DNA of 64,000 nt from an uncultured Alphaproteobacteria bacterium (GCA_934202735.1 CAKPYH010000005.1:1-64000), one strand, 5' to 3'. Positions 7,949 through 16,422 are shown, counted from the stretch's first letter. The notes: generated by a model not told the origin, from the letters alone. Numbers and translations: made by a program.

Positions 7949-8914
7949 TTATTGATTCCGATAGGCCTGCCAGGTGGTCTGAATCAGGGTATCCGGATCA
8001 CTCAGGGCGGGTGTCCAAGATAACAGAGTATGTGCCGCCGTGGAATCGGCCGTCAAAATCGCCGGATCACCGGCTCGGCGGGGGGCAAAGTCGGCCGGAA
8101 TGGGGCAACCGGTTATACGGCGCGCGGCCGTGATCATTTCCAACACACTGATGCCCCGGCCGGTCCCCAGATTCAAAACCTGACTGATACCACCGTTGGT
8201 CAGGTAATCAATCGCCCGTACATGTGCATCGGCCAAGTCGGACACGTGAACATAATCCCGTATGCATGTACCGTCCGGTGTGGGATAATCGTTGCCGAAA
8301 ATGTGCATACACGGCCGGTATCCCAAGGCTGTTTCCATCACAATCGGCAGCAGGTTTTGGGGATTTTTTTCTAAACCGTGAATGCGTCCTTGGGGATCGT
8401 ATCCAACGGCATTAAAATAGCGGAGGGCCACGAACGTTATCCCTTTCAGGCGATCGTACCAGGACAGACAGCGTTCTATTTCTAACTTGGTAAATCCGTA
8501 AAAATTGATCGGGTTCGGCGGGCATTGTTCGGTCAACACCGGTGTCTCCGGCATACCGTAAACGGCCGCTGATGAAGAAAATACAATGTGTTTTAGACCG
8601 GTTTGGGCCGCGACATTCAAGACATTCAGTGCACCCGTGATATTATTGCGGGCGTATTGTTCGGGGTATATCATAGACTCACCGACGGCTTTTTTGGCCG
8701 CTAAATGGACAACGACGTCTATCCCGGTCAAGGCCTTCGTCAGGGCTTCTGTGTCTAAAATATCTCCGATTATCAACGGGATATCAGGGGCCAGGTTTTC
8801 TCGGGTACCGGTGGACAGGTTATCAAAGACTTGCGGCCGGAATCCGCGTTCCCGTAAAGATAAAACCACATGTGATCCGATATAACCGGCCCCGCCAATA
8901 ACCAAAATGTTCAT
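7949..8914 (-). CDS. galE: UDP-glucose 4-epimerase
   Basis: The 321-residue protein is an extended short-chain dehydrogenase: GGAGYIG NAD-binding motif at residues 7-13, FSSSAAVYG with the catalytic Ser, and YGFTK with catalytic Tyr139 and Lys143. Length and the NYPTPDGTCIRDYVHV stretch fit GalE, which interconverts UDP-glucose and UDP-galactose for surface polysaccharide synthesis. The start is ATG 8912-8914, preceded by GGAAAGGAGAC; an 18-codon N-terminal extension has no site. It stands alone on the minus strand. Confidence 0.92.
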   Translation of the reverse strand: MNILVIGGAGYIGSHVVLSLRERGFRPQVFDNLSTGTRENLAPDIPLIIGDILDTEALTKALTGIDVVVHLAAKKAVGESMIYPEQYARNNITGALNVLNVAAQTGLKHIVFSSSAAVYGMPETPVLTEQCPPNPINFYGFTKLEIERCLSWYDRLKGITFVALRYFNAVGYDPQGRIHGLEKNPQNLLPIVMETALGYRPCMHIFGNDYPTPDGTCIRDYVHVSDLADAHVRAIDYLTNGGISQVLNLGTGRGISVLEMITAARRITGCPIPADFAPRRAGDPAILTADSTAAHTLLSWTPALSDPDTLIQTTWQAYRNQ

Positions 8915-8988
8915 GGTTGCGTCTCCTTTCCTGACCAACAGTATATGTGGATTTGCATCAGATTGCATTAAAAAAAATACAATCGGGA

Positions 8989-9600
8989 TTATTTTTTTTG
9001 CAAAGCGCGAGTCAGGTTATCGGCTGCAAAACGCCAATTTATCAAGTTTTTGCTAACGGCTTTGGCATAATCGGCCCGGCGGTTTTGATAATCGGGATAG
9101 TAAGCGTGTTCCCAGACATCCAGGCACAATAACGGTATGGTGTTTGATTCGGTAATCGGTGTTTCCGCGTTGGCCGTTGTGATCAGGCTCAGGTGGCCTT
9201 CCGGATTCGTTATCAACCAGACCCAACCGCTGCCGAAGCGTTCCAAAGCGGCGGTTGTGATGTGATCGCATAGGGTTTGCACGTCTCCGAAGTCGCGGGC
9301 AATATGTGTGGCCAGTATATCCGGAATTTCCGGCCGATCGGGTGTCAGACTGTGCCAATAAAAGTCGTGATTAAAACATTGTGCCGCATTATTAAATAAG
9401 GTCGTATATGTGCTATCGGCGGCGGCCGTTAAAATAATTTGAATCAGACTTTTCTCGGCCAAGTCGGTACTGCGAATCAGATCGTTGGCGGCTTTGACAT
9501 AGCCGGCGTGATGCTTGCCATAGTGCAGGGCGATGGTTTGGGCACTGATAATCGGATTTAAAGCATCCGGGGCGTAGGGTAAGTTGGGTAAATGAATCAT
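8989..9600 (-). CDS. sodB: Superoxide dismutase, Fe/Mn family
   Basis: The 203-residue protein carries the four metal ligands of the Fe/Mn family: His26 in LHYGKHHAGYV, the His of NHDFYWH, and Asp and His in DVWEHAYYPDY. The AAQ stretch before NHDFYW and GSGWVWL suggest an iron enzyme. It converts superoxide to peroxide in the cytoplasm. AAQCFN replaces the more usual AAQVWN ahead of the ligand. The start is preceded by AAAAAGGAGAAT. Confidence 0.9.
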   Translation of the reverse strand: MIHLPNLPYAPDALNPIISAQTIALHYGKHHAGYVKAANDLIRSTDLAEKSLIQIILTAAADSTYTTLFNNAAQCFNHDFYWHSLTPDRPEIPDILATHIARDFGDVQTLCDHITTAALERFGSGWVWLITNPEGHLSLITTANAETPITESNTIPLLCLDVWEHAYYPDYQNRRADYAKAVSKNLINWRFAADNLTRALQKK

Positions 9601-9692
9601 TATATTCTCCTTTTTAATGTCAGTTTTCTTTTCTTATAATAAAGCCCTTTATGCCCCCGTGCAAGACCCGAGTGCCTTTTTCCAAAAAAAAG

Positions 9693-9721
9693 TTGCATTT
9701 TACCCTAAAATCGGGTATAGT
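9693..9721 (+). promoter_or_regulatory. Promoter of tRNA-Leu
   Basis: TTGCAT, 17 bases, TATAGT, ending 11 bases ahead of the tRNA 5' end. Confidence 0.7.
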
Positions 9722-9732
9722 ACACTCACCGT

Positions 9733-9817
9733 GCGGTTATGGCGGAATCGGTAGACGCTCAGGCTTGAGGTGCCTGTGGGGCAACCCGTGGAAGTTCAAA
9801 TCTTCTTAACCGCACCA
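9733..9817 (+). tRNA. tRNA-Leu (anticodon GAG)
   Basis: An 85-nt class II tRNA: GCGGTTA/TAACCGC acceptor, anticodon loop TTGAGGT with GAG, long variable arm, GTTCAAATC T-loop, encoded CCA. It immediately precedes the phosphorelay operon. Confidence 0.95.
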
Positions 9818-9905
9818 TTTTTGTTGCCGAGGTACGTTTTGTAAAAAAACAGTTGTCAGGCCGTTTTTTTTGAATTATACTGGAGTTTGAACGGAGAAAA
9901 CACCT

Positions 9906-10376
9906 ATGGGCAAATACGATAACATTCCTTCTTTTTTTAAAAAAAATATCGGTAAAGATACACAAATGGAAACGGATATTTTAGCCGGTAAAGCCGCTGC
10001 GGCGATTGCGGGCTTGTCGGAACAGTATTTGAATCAGGTTCAATCCGATATGGTGGTGATGCGGGATTTATTAAACCGTGCCCGGACCGCTGATGCCGCG
10101 GAACGATTCCGTTTGATTAGAGACGACTTTTTCGGAAAAGTTCATGATATGAAAGGTCAAGGAGCCACCTTTGATTATCCTTTGTTGACGGATTTGGGGG
10201 GCTTTGCCTGTGATTATTTACGCTTGAAAAAAGAAATCACGCCGGCCGATTTAGAGGTGTTGGACGGCCTGGTGGCAGATATGGACACGGTGTTGTCCCG
10301 CCGGTTGACGGGGGAAGGCGGTGCTTTGGGACAAAAGATTCGGACACACCTGATACAGGATAAGGACAGGCCATGA
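9906..10376 (+). CDS. HPt-domain histidine phosphotransfer protein
   Basis: The 156-residue protein has one recognisable feature: FFGKVHDMKGQGATFDYP at about residues 75-92, matching the HxxKGxG HPt signature with His80 as likely phospho-acceptor. Flanking sequence is helical, as expected for a four-helix HPt bundle. HPt proteins shuttle phosphoryl groups between receivers. The stop overlaps the start of the OmpR-type regulator (ATGA), so it is probably co-translated with the regulator and kinase that follow. The kinase has no receiver of its own, so which receiver donates to this HPt is not obvious. An in-frame ATG at 9966 (Met21) is an alternative start. Confidence 0.75.
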   Translation: MGKYDNIPSFFKKNIGKDTQMETDILAGKAAAAIAGLSEQYLNQVQSDMVVMRDLLNRARTADAAERFRLIRDDFFGKVHDMKGQGATFDYPLLTDLGGFACDYLRLKKEITPADLEVLDGLVADMDTVLSRRLTGEGGALGQKIRTHLIQDKDRP

Positions 10377-11044
10377 CCGAGTCTTATATCCTGGTGGTAG
10401 ATGACGATACACGCTTGCGCCGATTGTTGGGGCGATATTTGCGGGAGAACGGTTTTCGGGTTGCGATGGCCCCCAGTGCCGATGAAGCCGCCCCGTTGAT
10501 TGCTTTAATTCAGTTTGATCTTATCGTCATGGATGTGATGATGCCCGGAACAAACGGGTATGATATGGTGCGCCGCTTGCGATCAGCCGGAGAAAAAACG
10601 CCGGTGTTGATGTTGACGGCTATGGGTACGACCGATGATCGGATTACGGGATTGGAAGCCGGGGCCGATGATTATTTGGGAAAGCCCTTTGAACCGCGTG
10701 AGTTGATTTTGCGAATCAATAACATTTTACGCCGGGTACAAAACACACAATCGGTCCAACAAATTGCTTTCGGAACCTGTGTGTTTGAACCGAAAACGGG
10801 CGTGTTGACACGGGCCGGTCGGGCGGTACCGTTGACGGGGGCCGAAACGGAACTGCTCCGTATTTTGGCGGCTCATATCGGGGAACCGGTGGCCCGGGCC
10901 GAATTAAAATCTTTGACGACAACGGATAATGATCGGGCCGTTGATGTCTTGGTAACACGGGTGCGGAAAAAAGTAGAACCGGATTTGGAACACCCTGTTT
11001 GTATTCAAACCGTACGGGGACAAGGATATATGTTGGTCTCATGA
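10373..11044 (+). CDS. OmpR-family response regulator
   Basis: The 223-residue protein has a receiver domain (acidic VVDDD at 8-12, phospho-acceptor Asp54 in VMDVMMPG, KP near residue 107) and a C-terminal winged-helix DNA-binding domain with LTGAETELL and TVRGQGYML. This is the OmpR/PhoB class. Its cognate sensor is almost certainly the next gene, whose start overlaps its stop by ATGA. Confidence 0.9.
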   Translation: MTESYILVVDDDTRLRRLLGRYLRENGFRVAMAPSADEAAPLIALIQFDLIVMDVMMPGTNGYDMVRRLRSAGEKTPVLMLTAMGTTDDRITGLEAGADDYLGKPFEPRELILRINNILRRVQNTQSVQQIAFGTCVFEPKTGVLTRAGRAVPLTGAETELLRILAAHIGEPVARAELKSLTTTDNDRAVDVLVTRVRKKVEPDLEHPVCIQTVRGQGYMLVS

Positions 11045-12462
11045 TAAATAAAGTATCTGCATCGCATACGTCTCTCTTTCGGGTTTTGTCGGATTGGATT
11101 AAATACGGGTTGACATGCCTGCGCCGGACGTTGTTGCCGGCGGGGTTATTGTATCGGTTTATGTTGATTATTTTGGTCCCGCTGTTATTTTTACAGGCGG
11201 TGGTCATGGTTGTGTTTTTTGATCGCCATTGGGATACGATCAGCCGGCGGTTGGCTATGGATGTGGTGGGGGAAATTAAAACCGTAGCCGACGTGATTGA
11301 TTCGGGGGATGTTCCGGTTGATCAGATAGCTCCGCTTGTACAGGCCATGAACGAAAATCTGGGCTTTCAAATTCGGTTTGAACCGGGCGGTTTTTTGTCA
11401 GACAGCGGTGTTTTACCGCCAGAAGGCCCTGTTCAAGCGTTGGTGACCAAGTTAAATGAGTTGCCCTATCCGTTCACTTTATCGGCTGCCGAAAACCAAA
11501 AAATGGCTTTGGATATTCAACTGTCCACCGGGGTTCTGCATGCCCAAGTCGCCCGAAAACGCTTTTTCAGTACGACTGTTTATGTCTTTTTAGTCTGGAT
11601 GATCGGGTTTGCCATTCTCTTGTTTTGGATTGCGTTTTTGTTTATGAAAAATCAAGTGCGTGCCATTGAACGGTTATCGCGGGCGGCCGAGTTGTTTGGT
11701 CGGGGGCAAAGCTTGGAATCGTTTAAGCCCGAAGGAGCCACCGAAGTGCGGCGGGCCGGACAGTCTTTTATACAAATGCGTAATCGAATTCAGCGGTATT
11801 TAACCGAACGGACCGGCATGTTATCGGGGGTCTCACATGACTTGCGGACACCGTTGACACGGATGAAATTGCAACTTTCTATGACTCCGGCCAGCGAGAT
11901 GGTTCAAGACTTATTGGGCGATGTAACGGAAATGGAACACATGTTGGAAGCCTATCTGTCGTTTGCGCGGGGGGAAGGAAAAGAACAACCGGAAACCGTT
12001 TGCCTGAACACGTTGGTGGCCGATGCGGTGGCCAAGTTGGTGAGAACGGGACAGCAAATAGACTTGCACCAGGAAGGCCCTGTATTTTGTGCCTGTCGGC
12101 CTAATGATATGACACGGGCCATTACCAACCTGTTGACGAATGCCGGGCGGTATGCACATCGGGCTCAAGCGACGATAGGGACTTATCATCACATGGCTCG
12201 GTTGGTTATTGATGATGATGGCCCCGGGATTCCGCCGGATAAACGGGCGGATGTCTTTCGGGCTTTTTATCGCATGGAATCATCGCGCAATACCCATACG
12301 GGGGGTATAGGGTTGGGCCTGACGATTACACGGGATATTATTTTATCACACGGGGGCGAAATTGCGTTGGCAGACAGCCCCTTGGGTGGTTTACGCGTGA
12401 CGGTTTTATTGCCGTCTGTGGCGGCCCCCAAACACAAGACAGACACAAAGGAGTTTAACTGA
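11041..12462 (+). CDS. EnvZ-like membrane sensor histidine kinase
   Basis: The 473-residue protein has transmembrane helices at about 40-60 and 178-202, a periplasmic domain of about 115 residues between them, a HAMP linker, a HisKA box SGVSHDLRTPLTRMK with His266, and an ATPase domain with N-box LLTNAGRYA, DDDGPGIP and GGIGLGLTI. The order and short periplasmic domain fit the EnvZ group, which pairs with OmpR-type regulators. ATG 11041 overlaps the upstream stop; an earlier in-frame ATG at 10999 lies inside the regulator gene and is not needed. The stop overlaps the glycosyltransferase start as TGATG. Confidence 0.9.
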   Translation: MINKVSASHTSLFRVLSDWIKYGLTCLRRTLLPAGLLYRFMLIILVPLLFLQAVVMVVFFDRHWDTISRRLAMDVVGEIKTVADVIDSGDVPVDQIAPLVQAMNENLGFQIRFEPGGFLSDSGVLPPEGPVQALVTKLNELPYPFTLSAAENQKMALDIQLSTGVLHAQVARKRFFSTTVYVFLVWMIGFAILLFWIAFLFMKNQVRAIERLSRAAELFGRGQSLESFKPEGATEVRRAGQSFIQMRNRIQRYLTERTGMLSGVSHDLRTPLTRMKLQLSMTPASEMVQDLLGDVTEMEHMLEAYLSFARGEGKEQPETVCLNTLVADAVAKLVRTGQQIDLHQEGPVFCACRPNDMTRAITNLLTNAGRYAHRAQATIGTYHHMARLVIDDDGPGIPPDKRADVFRAFYRMESSRNTHTGGIGLGLTITRDIILSHGGEIALADSPLGGLRVTVLLPSVAAPKHKTDTKEFN

Positions 12463-13607
12463 TGACACAACAATGCATTATTCAAGTTTTGCCGGCCTTA
12501 CAACAAGGGGGCGTAGAACGGGGAACCGTTGAAATTGCCGCGGCTTTACAGGCGGCCGGTATTCGCAATTATGTGGTTTCCAACGGGGGAAAAATGGTAC
12601 CTGAATTGACGGCTTTGGGGGTAGAACATATCCAAATGCCCGTGCATACGAAAAACCCGATTTTGATACTGATCAATGCCATCCGCCTGGCTCGGTTGTT
12701 TCGGCGGTTGGGGGCAACATTGATTCATGTGCGTTCACGGGCTCCGGCGTGGTCGGTCCGTTGGGCCTGTTGCTGGACAAAAATTCCGTTTGTTGCGACT
12801 TATCACGGTCGCTACGGAACGCACCCGGCTTGGTTGAAAAAGCCGTATAATCGGGTGATGTTGAAAGGAAAAAAAGTAATTGCCGTTTCCGAGTTTGTGA
12901 AAAAACATTTGCAGGATGAGTATGGTATTTCGGATGATCATATTCGCTTGATTCATCGGGGGGCCGATATAGATCGGTTTAATCCTGATACTCTGTCGCC
13001 CGATCGGGTGCAAGCGTTGGCCGATGCTTATGATGTACCCCGGGACAAGCCGATTATCGCTTTGGTGGGGCGGTTGTCGCGTATCAAAGGACATACCGTG
13101 TTCTTGCAAGCCCTGCAACAAATGCGGCACAAAAAGATAACGGTGTTGTTTGTCGGGGGTAATCCCAAAGGCGATTATGAAACGGAATTACAGACTTTAT
13201 TGGACGCTTTACCGAAGGAAACAACGGTGCGTTTGTTCGGTGTTTCCGGGGATGAAATTCCGGTTGTGTATGCTTTATCGGATATTTGTGTTCAGCCGTC
13301 TCTGGTTCCCGAAACATTCGGCCGTACCATGGCGGAAGCGCAGGCTATGGGCAAAGTCGTTGTGGCGTTTGCGCATGGGGGCGCATGCGAGTTGATACAA
13401 GACGGACAAACCGGCTTTTTGACCCCGGTAGGGGATGCTGCGGCCTTGGCGAAAACCTTGGATCGGGTGTTGGATATGTCGCCCGCCGACCGTGCGGCTT
13501 TGGGCCAACGGGCACAACGGTCCGTTCGGGAATATTTTTCCATTCGTAAAATGTGTGAACGGACGTTGGCGTTATATCAGGAACTGGCCACAGAACAAAA
13601 ACACTAG
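12462..13607 (+). CDS. Glycosyltransferase, GT4 family
   Basis: The 381-residue protein has the GT-B double Rossmann fold of GT4 enzymes: N-terminal LPALQQGGVERGTVEIA, VATYHGRYG, then ALVGRLSRIKGH at the start of the second domain and the nucleotide-sugar EX7E region PETFGRTMAEAQAMG. It resembles lipopolysaccharide or capsule glycosyltransferases acting on cytoplasmic nucleotide sugars. Being the last gene of a phosphorelay operon is uncommon and hints that surface glycan synthesis and envelope sensing are linked. Its TAG overlaps the stop codon of the converging gene at CTAG. Confidence 0.85.
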   Translation: MTQQCIIQVLPALQQGGVERGTVEIAAALQAAGIRNYVVSNGGKMVPELTALGVEHIQMPVHTKNPILILINAIRLARLFRRLGATLIHVRSRAPAWSVRWACCWTKIPFVATYHGRYGTHPAWLKKPYNRVMLKGKKVIAVSEFVKKHLQDEYGISDDHIRLIHRGADIDRFNPDTLSPDRVQALADAYDVPRDKPIIALVGRLSRIKGHTVFLQALQQMRHKKITVLFVGGNPKGDYETELQTLLDALPKETTVRLFGVSGDEIPVVYALSDICVQPSLVPETFGRTMAEAQAMGKVVVAFAHGGACELIQDGQTGFLTPVGDAAALAKTLDRVLDMSPADRAALGQRAQRSVREYFSIRKMCERTLALYQELATEQKH

Positions 13608-14449
13608 GCCCGATCGGCGGTCATCTTGCGCAACGCCATACGCCACGGGCTGAATTCCTTTTGAGCCCCTTTAAGCCACGCCTGCCGGATCTCATTACGG
13701 CGGGCGGAGTTCTTGGTTTTACATTCGGTAATCAGGGTGGATATGCAGGCCGTGTTTTTGGTTTTGTTAAATTCATTCAGAGCTGCTTGGTACTTTTTGA
13801 ACTGATTGCTGTATTTTGTGCTGCCGCAGTTGTAAATCAGGTCGGCCGTTGTCAACTGAATCCCGCGGGGCAGTGTGTCAAAAAACGGACACAAACGCCG
13901 GGCAGCGGACAAAGTGGCACGACACGCCATTGTGTTTAAGGCCTTGATGTCATGTGCGTTCAAAATAAACAATTCTCCGGTCCGGGTTGTTCGGGGGTGC
14001 TTGGTTCCTTTGGCATCTTCCCAGGCAAACAGGTTCGGCAATTTTCGCGAAGAATCGGTTCGGCGATAAGGTGTTGCCGTACGAGCCAGCTGAAATGCCG
14101 GATATTTTGTGATGTTGGCCGGATTTTGGGATAAGGCCCGACACATATTGAGAGTCGCCCGCGTTAATGAAAAACGCTTCCCGTCTTTGGCGGTCAAGCG
14201 ATATTTGGCCATGCCTTCGGCAATGGCAAAGTCTTGCAGGTGGACCCCTTGGCCGGATGTAACGGCCCCTTTGTCATCATACAAGATGGCCTCATTGCCT
14301 TCCGTTTCATTGCACGCTTTCAAGAAATCATCTTCCAGCGAGGCAGATTTAGATTGCTTGTTATTGTCGCGAATGACTTTCGCCCCCGCCCCGATGACTG
14401 CCGCCGTGGCCAAAAATCCTAATAAAAAATTGCGTCTGGATGTATTCAT
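13604..14449 (-). CDS. Tat-exported lysozyme-like (GH24-type) protein
   Basis: The start is ATG 14447-14449, giving 281 residues beginning MNTSRRNFLLGF with a hydrophobic stretch, a textbook twin-arginine signal. The mature part has TEGNEAILYDDKGAVTSGQG (about 50-70), echoing the E-8-D-5-T layout of phage-type lysozymes, and later LPRGIQLTTADLIYNCG, like the helix found in GH24 enzymes. This suggests a peptidoglycan muramidase folded before export. Similarity is weak, the interior holds long unassigned segments and many Lys/Thr/Asn residues, so the enzyme call is inference. Another possibility is a non-catalytic peptidoglycan-binding relative. Confidence 0.6.
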   Translation of the reverse strand: MNTSRRNFLLGFLATAAVIGAGAKVIRDNNKQSKSASLEDDFLKACNETEGNEAILYDDKGAVTSGQGVHLQDFAIAEGMAKYRLTAKDGKRFSLTRATLNMCRALSQNPANITKYPAFQLARTATPYRRTDSSRKLPNLFAWEDAKGTKHPRTTRTGELFILNAHDIKALNTMACRATLSAARRLCPFFDTLPRGIQLTTADLIYNCGSTKYSNQFKKYQAALNEFNKTKNTACISTLITECKTKNSARRNEIRQAWLKGAQKEFSPWRMALRKMTADRA

Positions 14450-14624
14450 GTGGTGGCCTCCTTGCTTATTTATTACTGATCTCATTATAGCATATTATCA
14501 CGTTTTTGTCAAGTAAAGCCTGAAATTGTGCCATACATGTCATTCAAAAACAAAAAAGGGTTGTGCAGACACGGTCGTATAATAAAACATAAACTTTTTA
14601 ATGTGATTTTTTTTAAAAATATGC

Positions 14625-14653
14625 TTGACAAGGAAATCGGAATGTGCTAGATT
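14625..14653 (+). promoter_or_regulatory. Strong promoter of the predicted small RNA
   Basis: A consensus TTGACA, a spacer of 17 bases and TAGATT. No open frame with a ribosome-binding site follows; a terminator does, 108 bases after the -10 box. Confidence 0.75.
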
Positions 14654-14659
14654 GGCCTT

Positions 14660-14797
14660 GTCGTTGAAAGACGATCTGGTTTTTGCATTTTTTAGTCTTC
14701 CTATGTCTCGCAAATACCAGCGACAGCAGGCAGCTCCCTCTTTACATTGCCTGCTTCGGGACCCCCGGATGGTTTACCGTCCGGGGGTTGTTTTATA
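14660..14797 (+). ncRNA. Predicted small noncoding RNA, about 135 nt
   Basis: A consensus promoter at 14625-14653 places the transcript start near 14660, and an intrinsic terminator ends it near 14797. Between them is an 8-bp stem AGCAGGCA (14725-14732) / TGCCTGCT (14748-14755) whose loop contains CTCCCTC, a pyrimidine-rich anti-Shine-Dalgarno-like element typical of trans-acting regulators in Alphaproteobacteria. I find no SRP RNA, tmRNA or RNase P signature. It lies between the Tat-lysozyme promoter region and the 3' end of lexA, transcribed toward lexA. Identity unknown. Confidence 0.65.
14761..14795 (+). terminator. Intrinsic terminator of the small RNA (also faces lexA)
   Basis: Stem ACCCCCGGA / TCCGGGGGT (14761-14769, 14780-14788), followed by TGTTTTA. 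It also lies just beyond the lexA stop codon on the other strand. Confidence 0.8.
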
Positions 14798-14813
14798 TTG
14801 GCCGAATAGCCTG

Positions 14814-15440
14814 CTAATACTGACGCATCAGGCCGACCAGAATCCCTTGGATCTCTACGCGATCGGCGTTGAAAATCCGGGTTTGATACGCGGGATTGGC
14901 CGGCTCTAACGCAATGGAACGCCCCCGGGTATGCAAGCGTTTTAAGGTAACTTCATATCCGTCAATCAACGCCACCACAATGGTACCGTCCGGTGCATGA
15001 TTCGTCCGCTTGACAATAATCGTATCACCGTCCATAATGCCGGCATCACGCATAGAATCACCTTCTACCGTCAGGGCATAATGTTCACCCAATCCCATCA
15101 TTTGCGGCGGTACACAGACCGTTTCCAAAGTGGGGACCGCTTCAATCGGCAACCCACACGCGATTTTACCACACAAGGGCAACAGACGGTTGTTGTCGTT
15201 AGAGACGGCCCGACAATCACTCAGATTCCCCATCGGGGACAAAACCTGCACCGCCCGAGCCCGATTCGGCAAATGATGAATATAGCCTTTCTTTTCCAAG
15301 GCCGCCATCAGGCGATGAATCCCCGATTTTGATTTCAGGCCCATGTGGGCTTTCATTTCTTCAAAAGAAGGTGAAACCCCTTGATTTTGCATGTAAGTTT
15401 CAATATATTGCAACAATTCGTGTTGTCGGACGGTCAGCAT
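14814..15440 (-). CDS. lexA: LexA repressor, SOS regulator
   Basis: The 208-residue protein has an N-terminal winged helix (MLTVRQHELLQYIE..., SPSFEEMKAHMGLKSKSGIHRL) and a C-terminal S24 autoprotease domain with Ser129 in GDSM and Lys167 in EVTLKRL. The self-cleavage site, normally Ala-Gly, reads Cys-Gly (residues 95-96, KIACGLP). It represses DNA-damage genes until RecA filaments provoke cleavage. Start chosen at ATG 15438-15440 behind AAAGGAGAG; the 21-codon extension in frame would cover the operator. A GTTC-N7-GTTC box lies 17 bases upstream, so it is autoregulated. Confidence 0.93.
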   Translation of the reverse strand: MLTVRQHELLQYIETYMQNQGVSPSFEEMKAHMGLKSKSGIHRLMAALEKKGYIHHLPNRARAVQVLSPMGNLSDCRAVSNDNNRLLPLCGKIACGLPIEAVPTLETVCVPPQMMGLGEHYALTVEGDSMRDAGIMDGDTIIVKRTNHAPDGTIVVALIDGYEVTLKRLHTRGRSIALEPANPAYQTRIFNADRVEIQGILVGLMRQY

Positions 15441-15456
15441 GTTGTCTCTCCTTTCT

Positions 15457-15471
15457 GTTCTTGTTTTGTTC
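15457..15471. promoter_or_regulatory. LexA operator (GTTC-N7-GTTC)
   Basis: GTTC at 15457-15460 and GTTC at 15468-15471 with seven bases between match the alphaproteobacterial SOS box. Its position directly before lexA fits autorepression. Confidence 0.85.
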
Positions 15472-15559
15472 TTGATTTTAGCCGAAAAGAAACGCCTTGT
15501 CAATCTCTTTTTTATTTTGTATTTATATATTAAAAATCATATAGATAAAGTATGCAGAC

Positions 15560-15588
15560 TTGACAAATCGGGCAAAAAGTGATATACT
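15560..15588 (+). promoter_or_regulatory. Promoter of nadK
   Basis: TTGACA, 17 bases, TATACT. Transcription should start near 15595, which leaves almost no leader for ATG 15601 and favours ATG 15619. Confidence 0.75.
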
Positions 15589-15618
15589 GCCCCATAAAAG
15601 ATGAAAGGTTTTTTAAGA

Positions 15619-16422
15619 ATGCCAATGGGTTCAGTTTTCTTTTATGCAGATGAAAAAAAAGTACGGGGGGCGGCAGCTTGTCATCAGGCGGCCCGTGTCT
15701 ATCCCGGCGTGCAAGCCCCCGATATAGCATCGGCAGACTATGTGGTTGTGTTTGGCGGAGACGGTTCTATGTTGGAGGCTCTGAATAAAGTCGCTGCGTT
15801 TCAACGGGAATCCGGAAATAAGAAACCGCCGATGATTGTCGGATTAAACTATGGCACCAAAGGGATTCTGATGAACCCGCAAAATGCCGATTGGCAACAA
15901 CTGACACAAACGGTGCGATCGGTCGCATTCCATCCTTTGGAAGCCGTGATTACCGATGTGCAGGGGCAGGTGCATCATCAAACGGCTTTCAATGATATTG
16001 TGGTACGCAATCATAGTTCGCATAATCAGGCGTGCTCGTTGAATGTTCAGATTCAATCTGCGGGGCATAAGGTTGAACAAGGAACGGTTTTTGGGGACGG
16101 TTTAATTGTCGCAACGCCGGCGGGCAGTACCGGGTACTATCGGAACGCCGGTGGTACGCCTTTTCCGATTGATATCGGCCGAATCGGTGTACAACCGATT
16201 TGTGATGTAGATGCTCGTTCGTTGGCTAAAGATATTCCTGATGATTGCGAAATTGTTGTGCAAGCAAAAGATATTGACAAACGCCCGGTCTGTGTCCACG
16301 CAGACAACCATGGCGCGATTGAAAATGTGGCATCTTGCCGGATCAAAGTCAATAAACAGATTGGAATCCCGGTGATATTGGGGCCGATGAATCCGATCAT
16401 GCGCCGCTCATACGGTCGGTAA
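15619..16422 (+). CDS. nadK: NAD kinase
   Basis: The 267-residue product has the diagnostic GGDGSMLEAL motif, GLNYGTKGILMN (the NxGxxG region) and TPAGSTGYYRNAGG, all parts of the NAD-binding and catalytic core of NAD kinase, which makes NADP from NAD and ATP or polyphosphate. I prefer ATG 15619 because AAAGG sits 10 bases upstream and the promoter lies too close to ATG 15601; the longer form would add MKGFLR. It stands alone with its own promoter and is divergent from lexA. Confidence 0.9.
   Translation: MPMGSVFFYADEKKVRGAAACHQAARVYPGVQAPDIASADYVVVFGGDGSMLEALNKVAAFQRESGNKKPPMIVGLNYGTKGILMNPQNADWQQLTQTVRSVAFHPLEAVITDVQGQVHHQTAFNDIVVRNHSSHNQACSLNVQIQSAGHKVEQGTVFGDGLIVATPAGSTGYYRNAGGTPFPIDIGRIGVQPICDVDARSLAKDIPDDCEIVVQAKDIDKRPVCVHADNHGAIENVASCRIKVNKQIGIPVILGPMNPIMRRSYGR

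Noticed and set aside
14660..14797. Small RNA as SRP RNA, tmRNA or RNase P RNA
   Set aside because: The conserved SRP tetraloop stem, the tmRNA resume codons and tRNA-like ends, and RNase P P4 sequences are all absent, and it is too short for the last two.
14625..14909. 94-codon plus-strand frame over the small RNA
   Set aside because: It begins at the promoter -35 box and runs antisense into lexA, so it cannot be translated from the predicted transcript.
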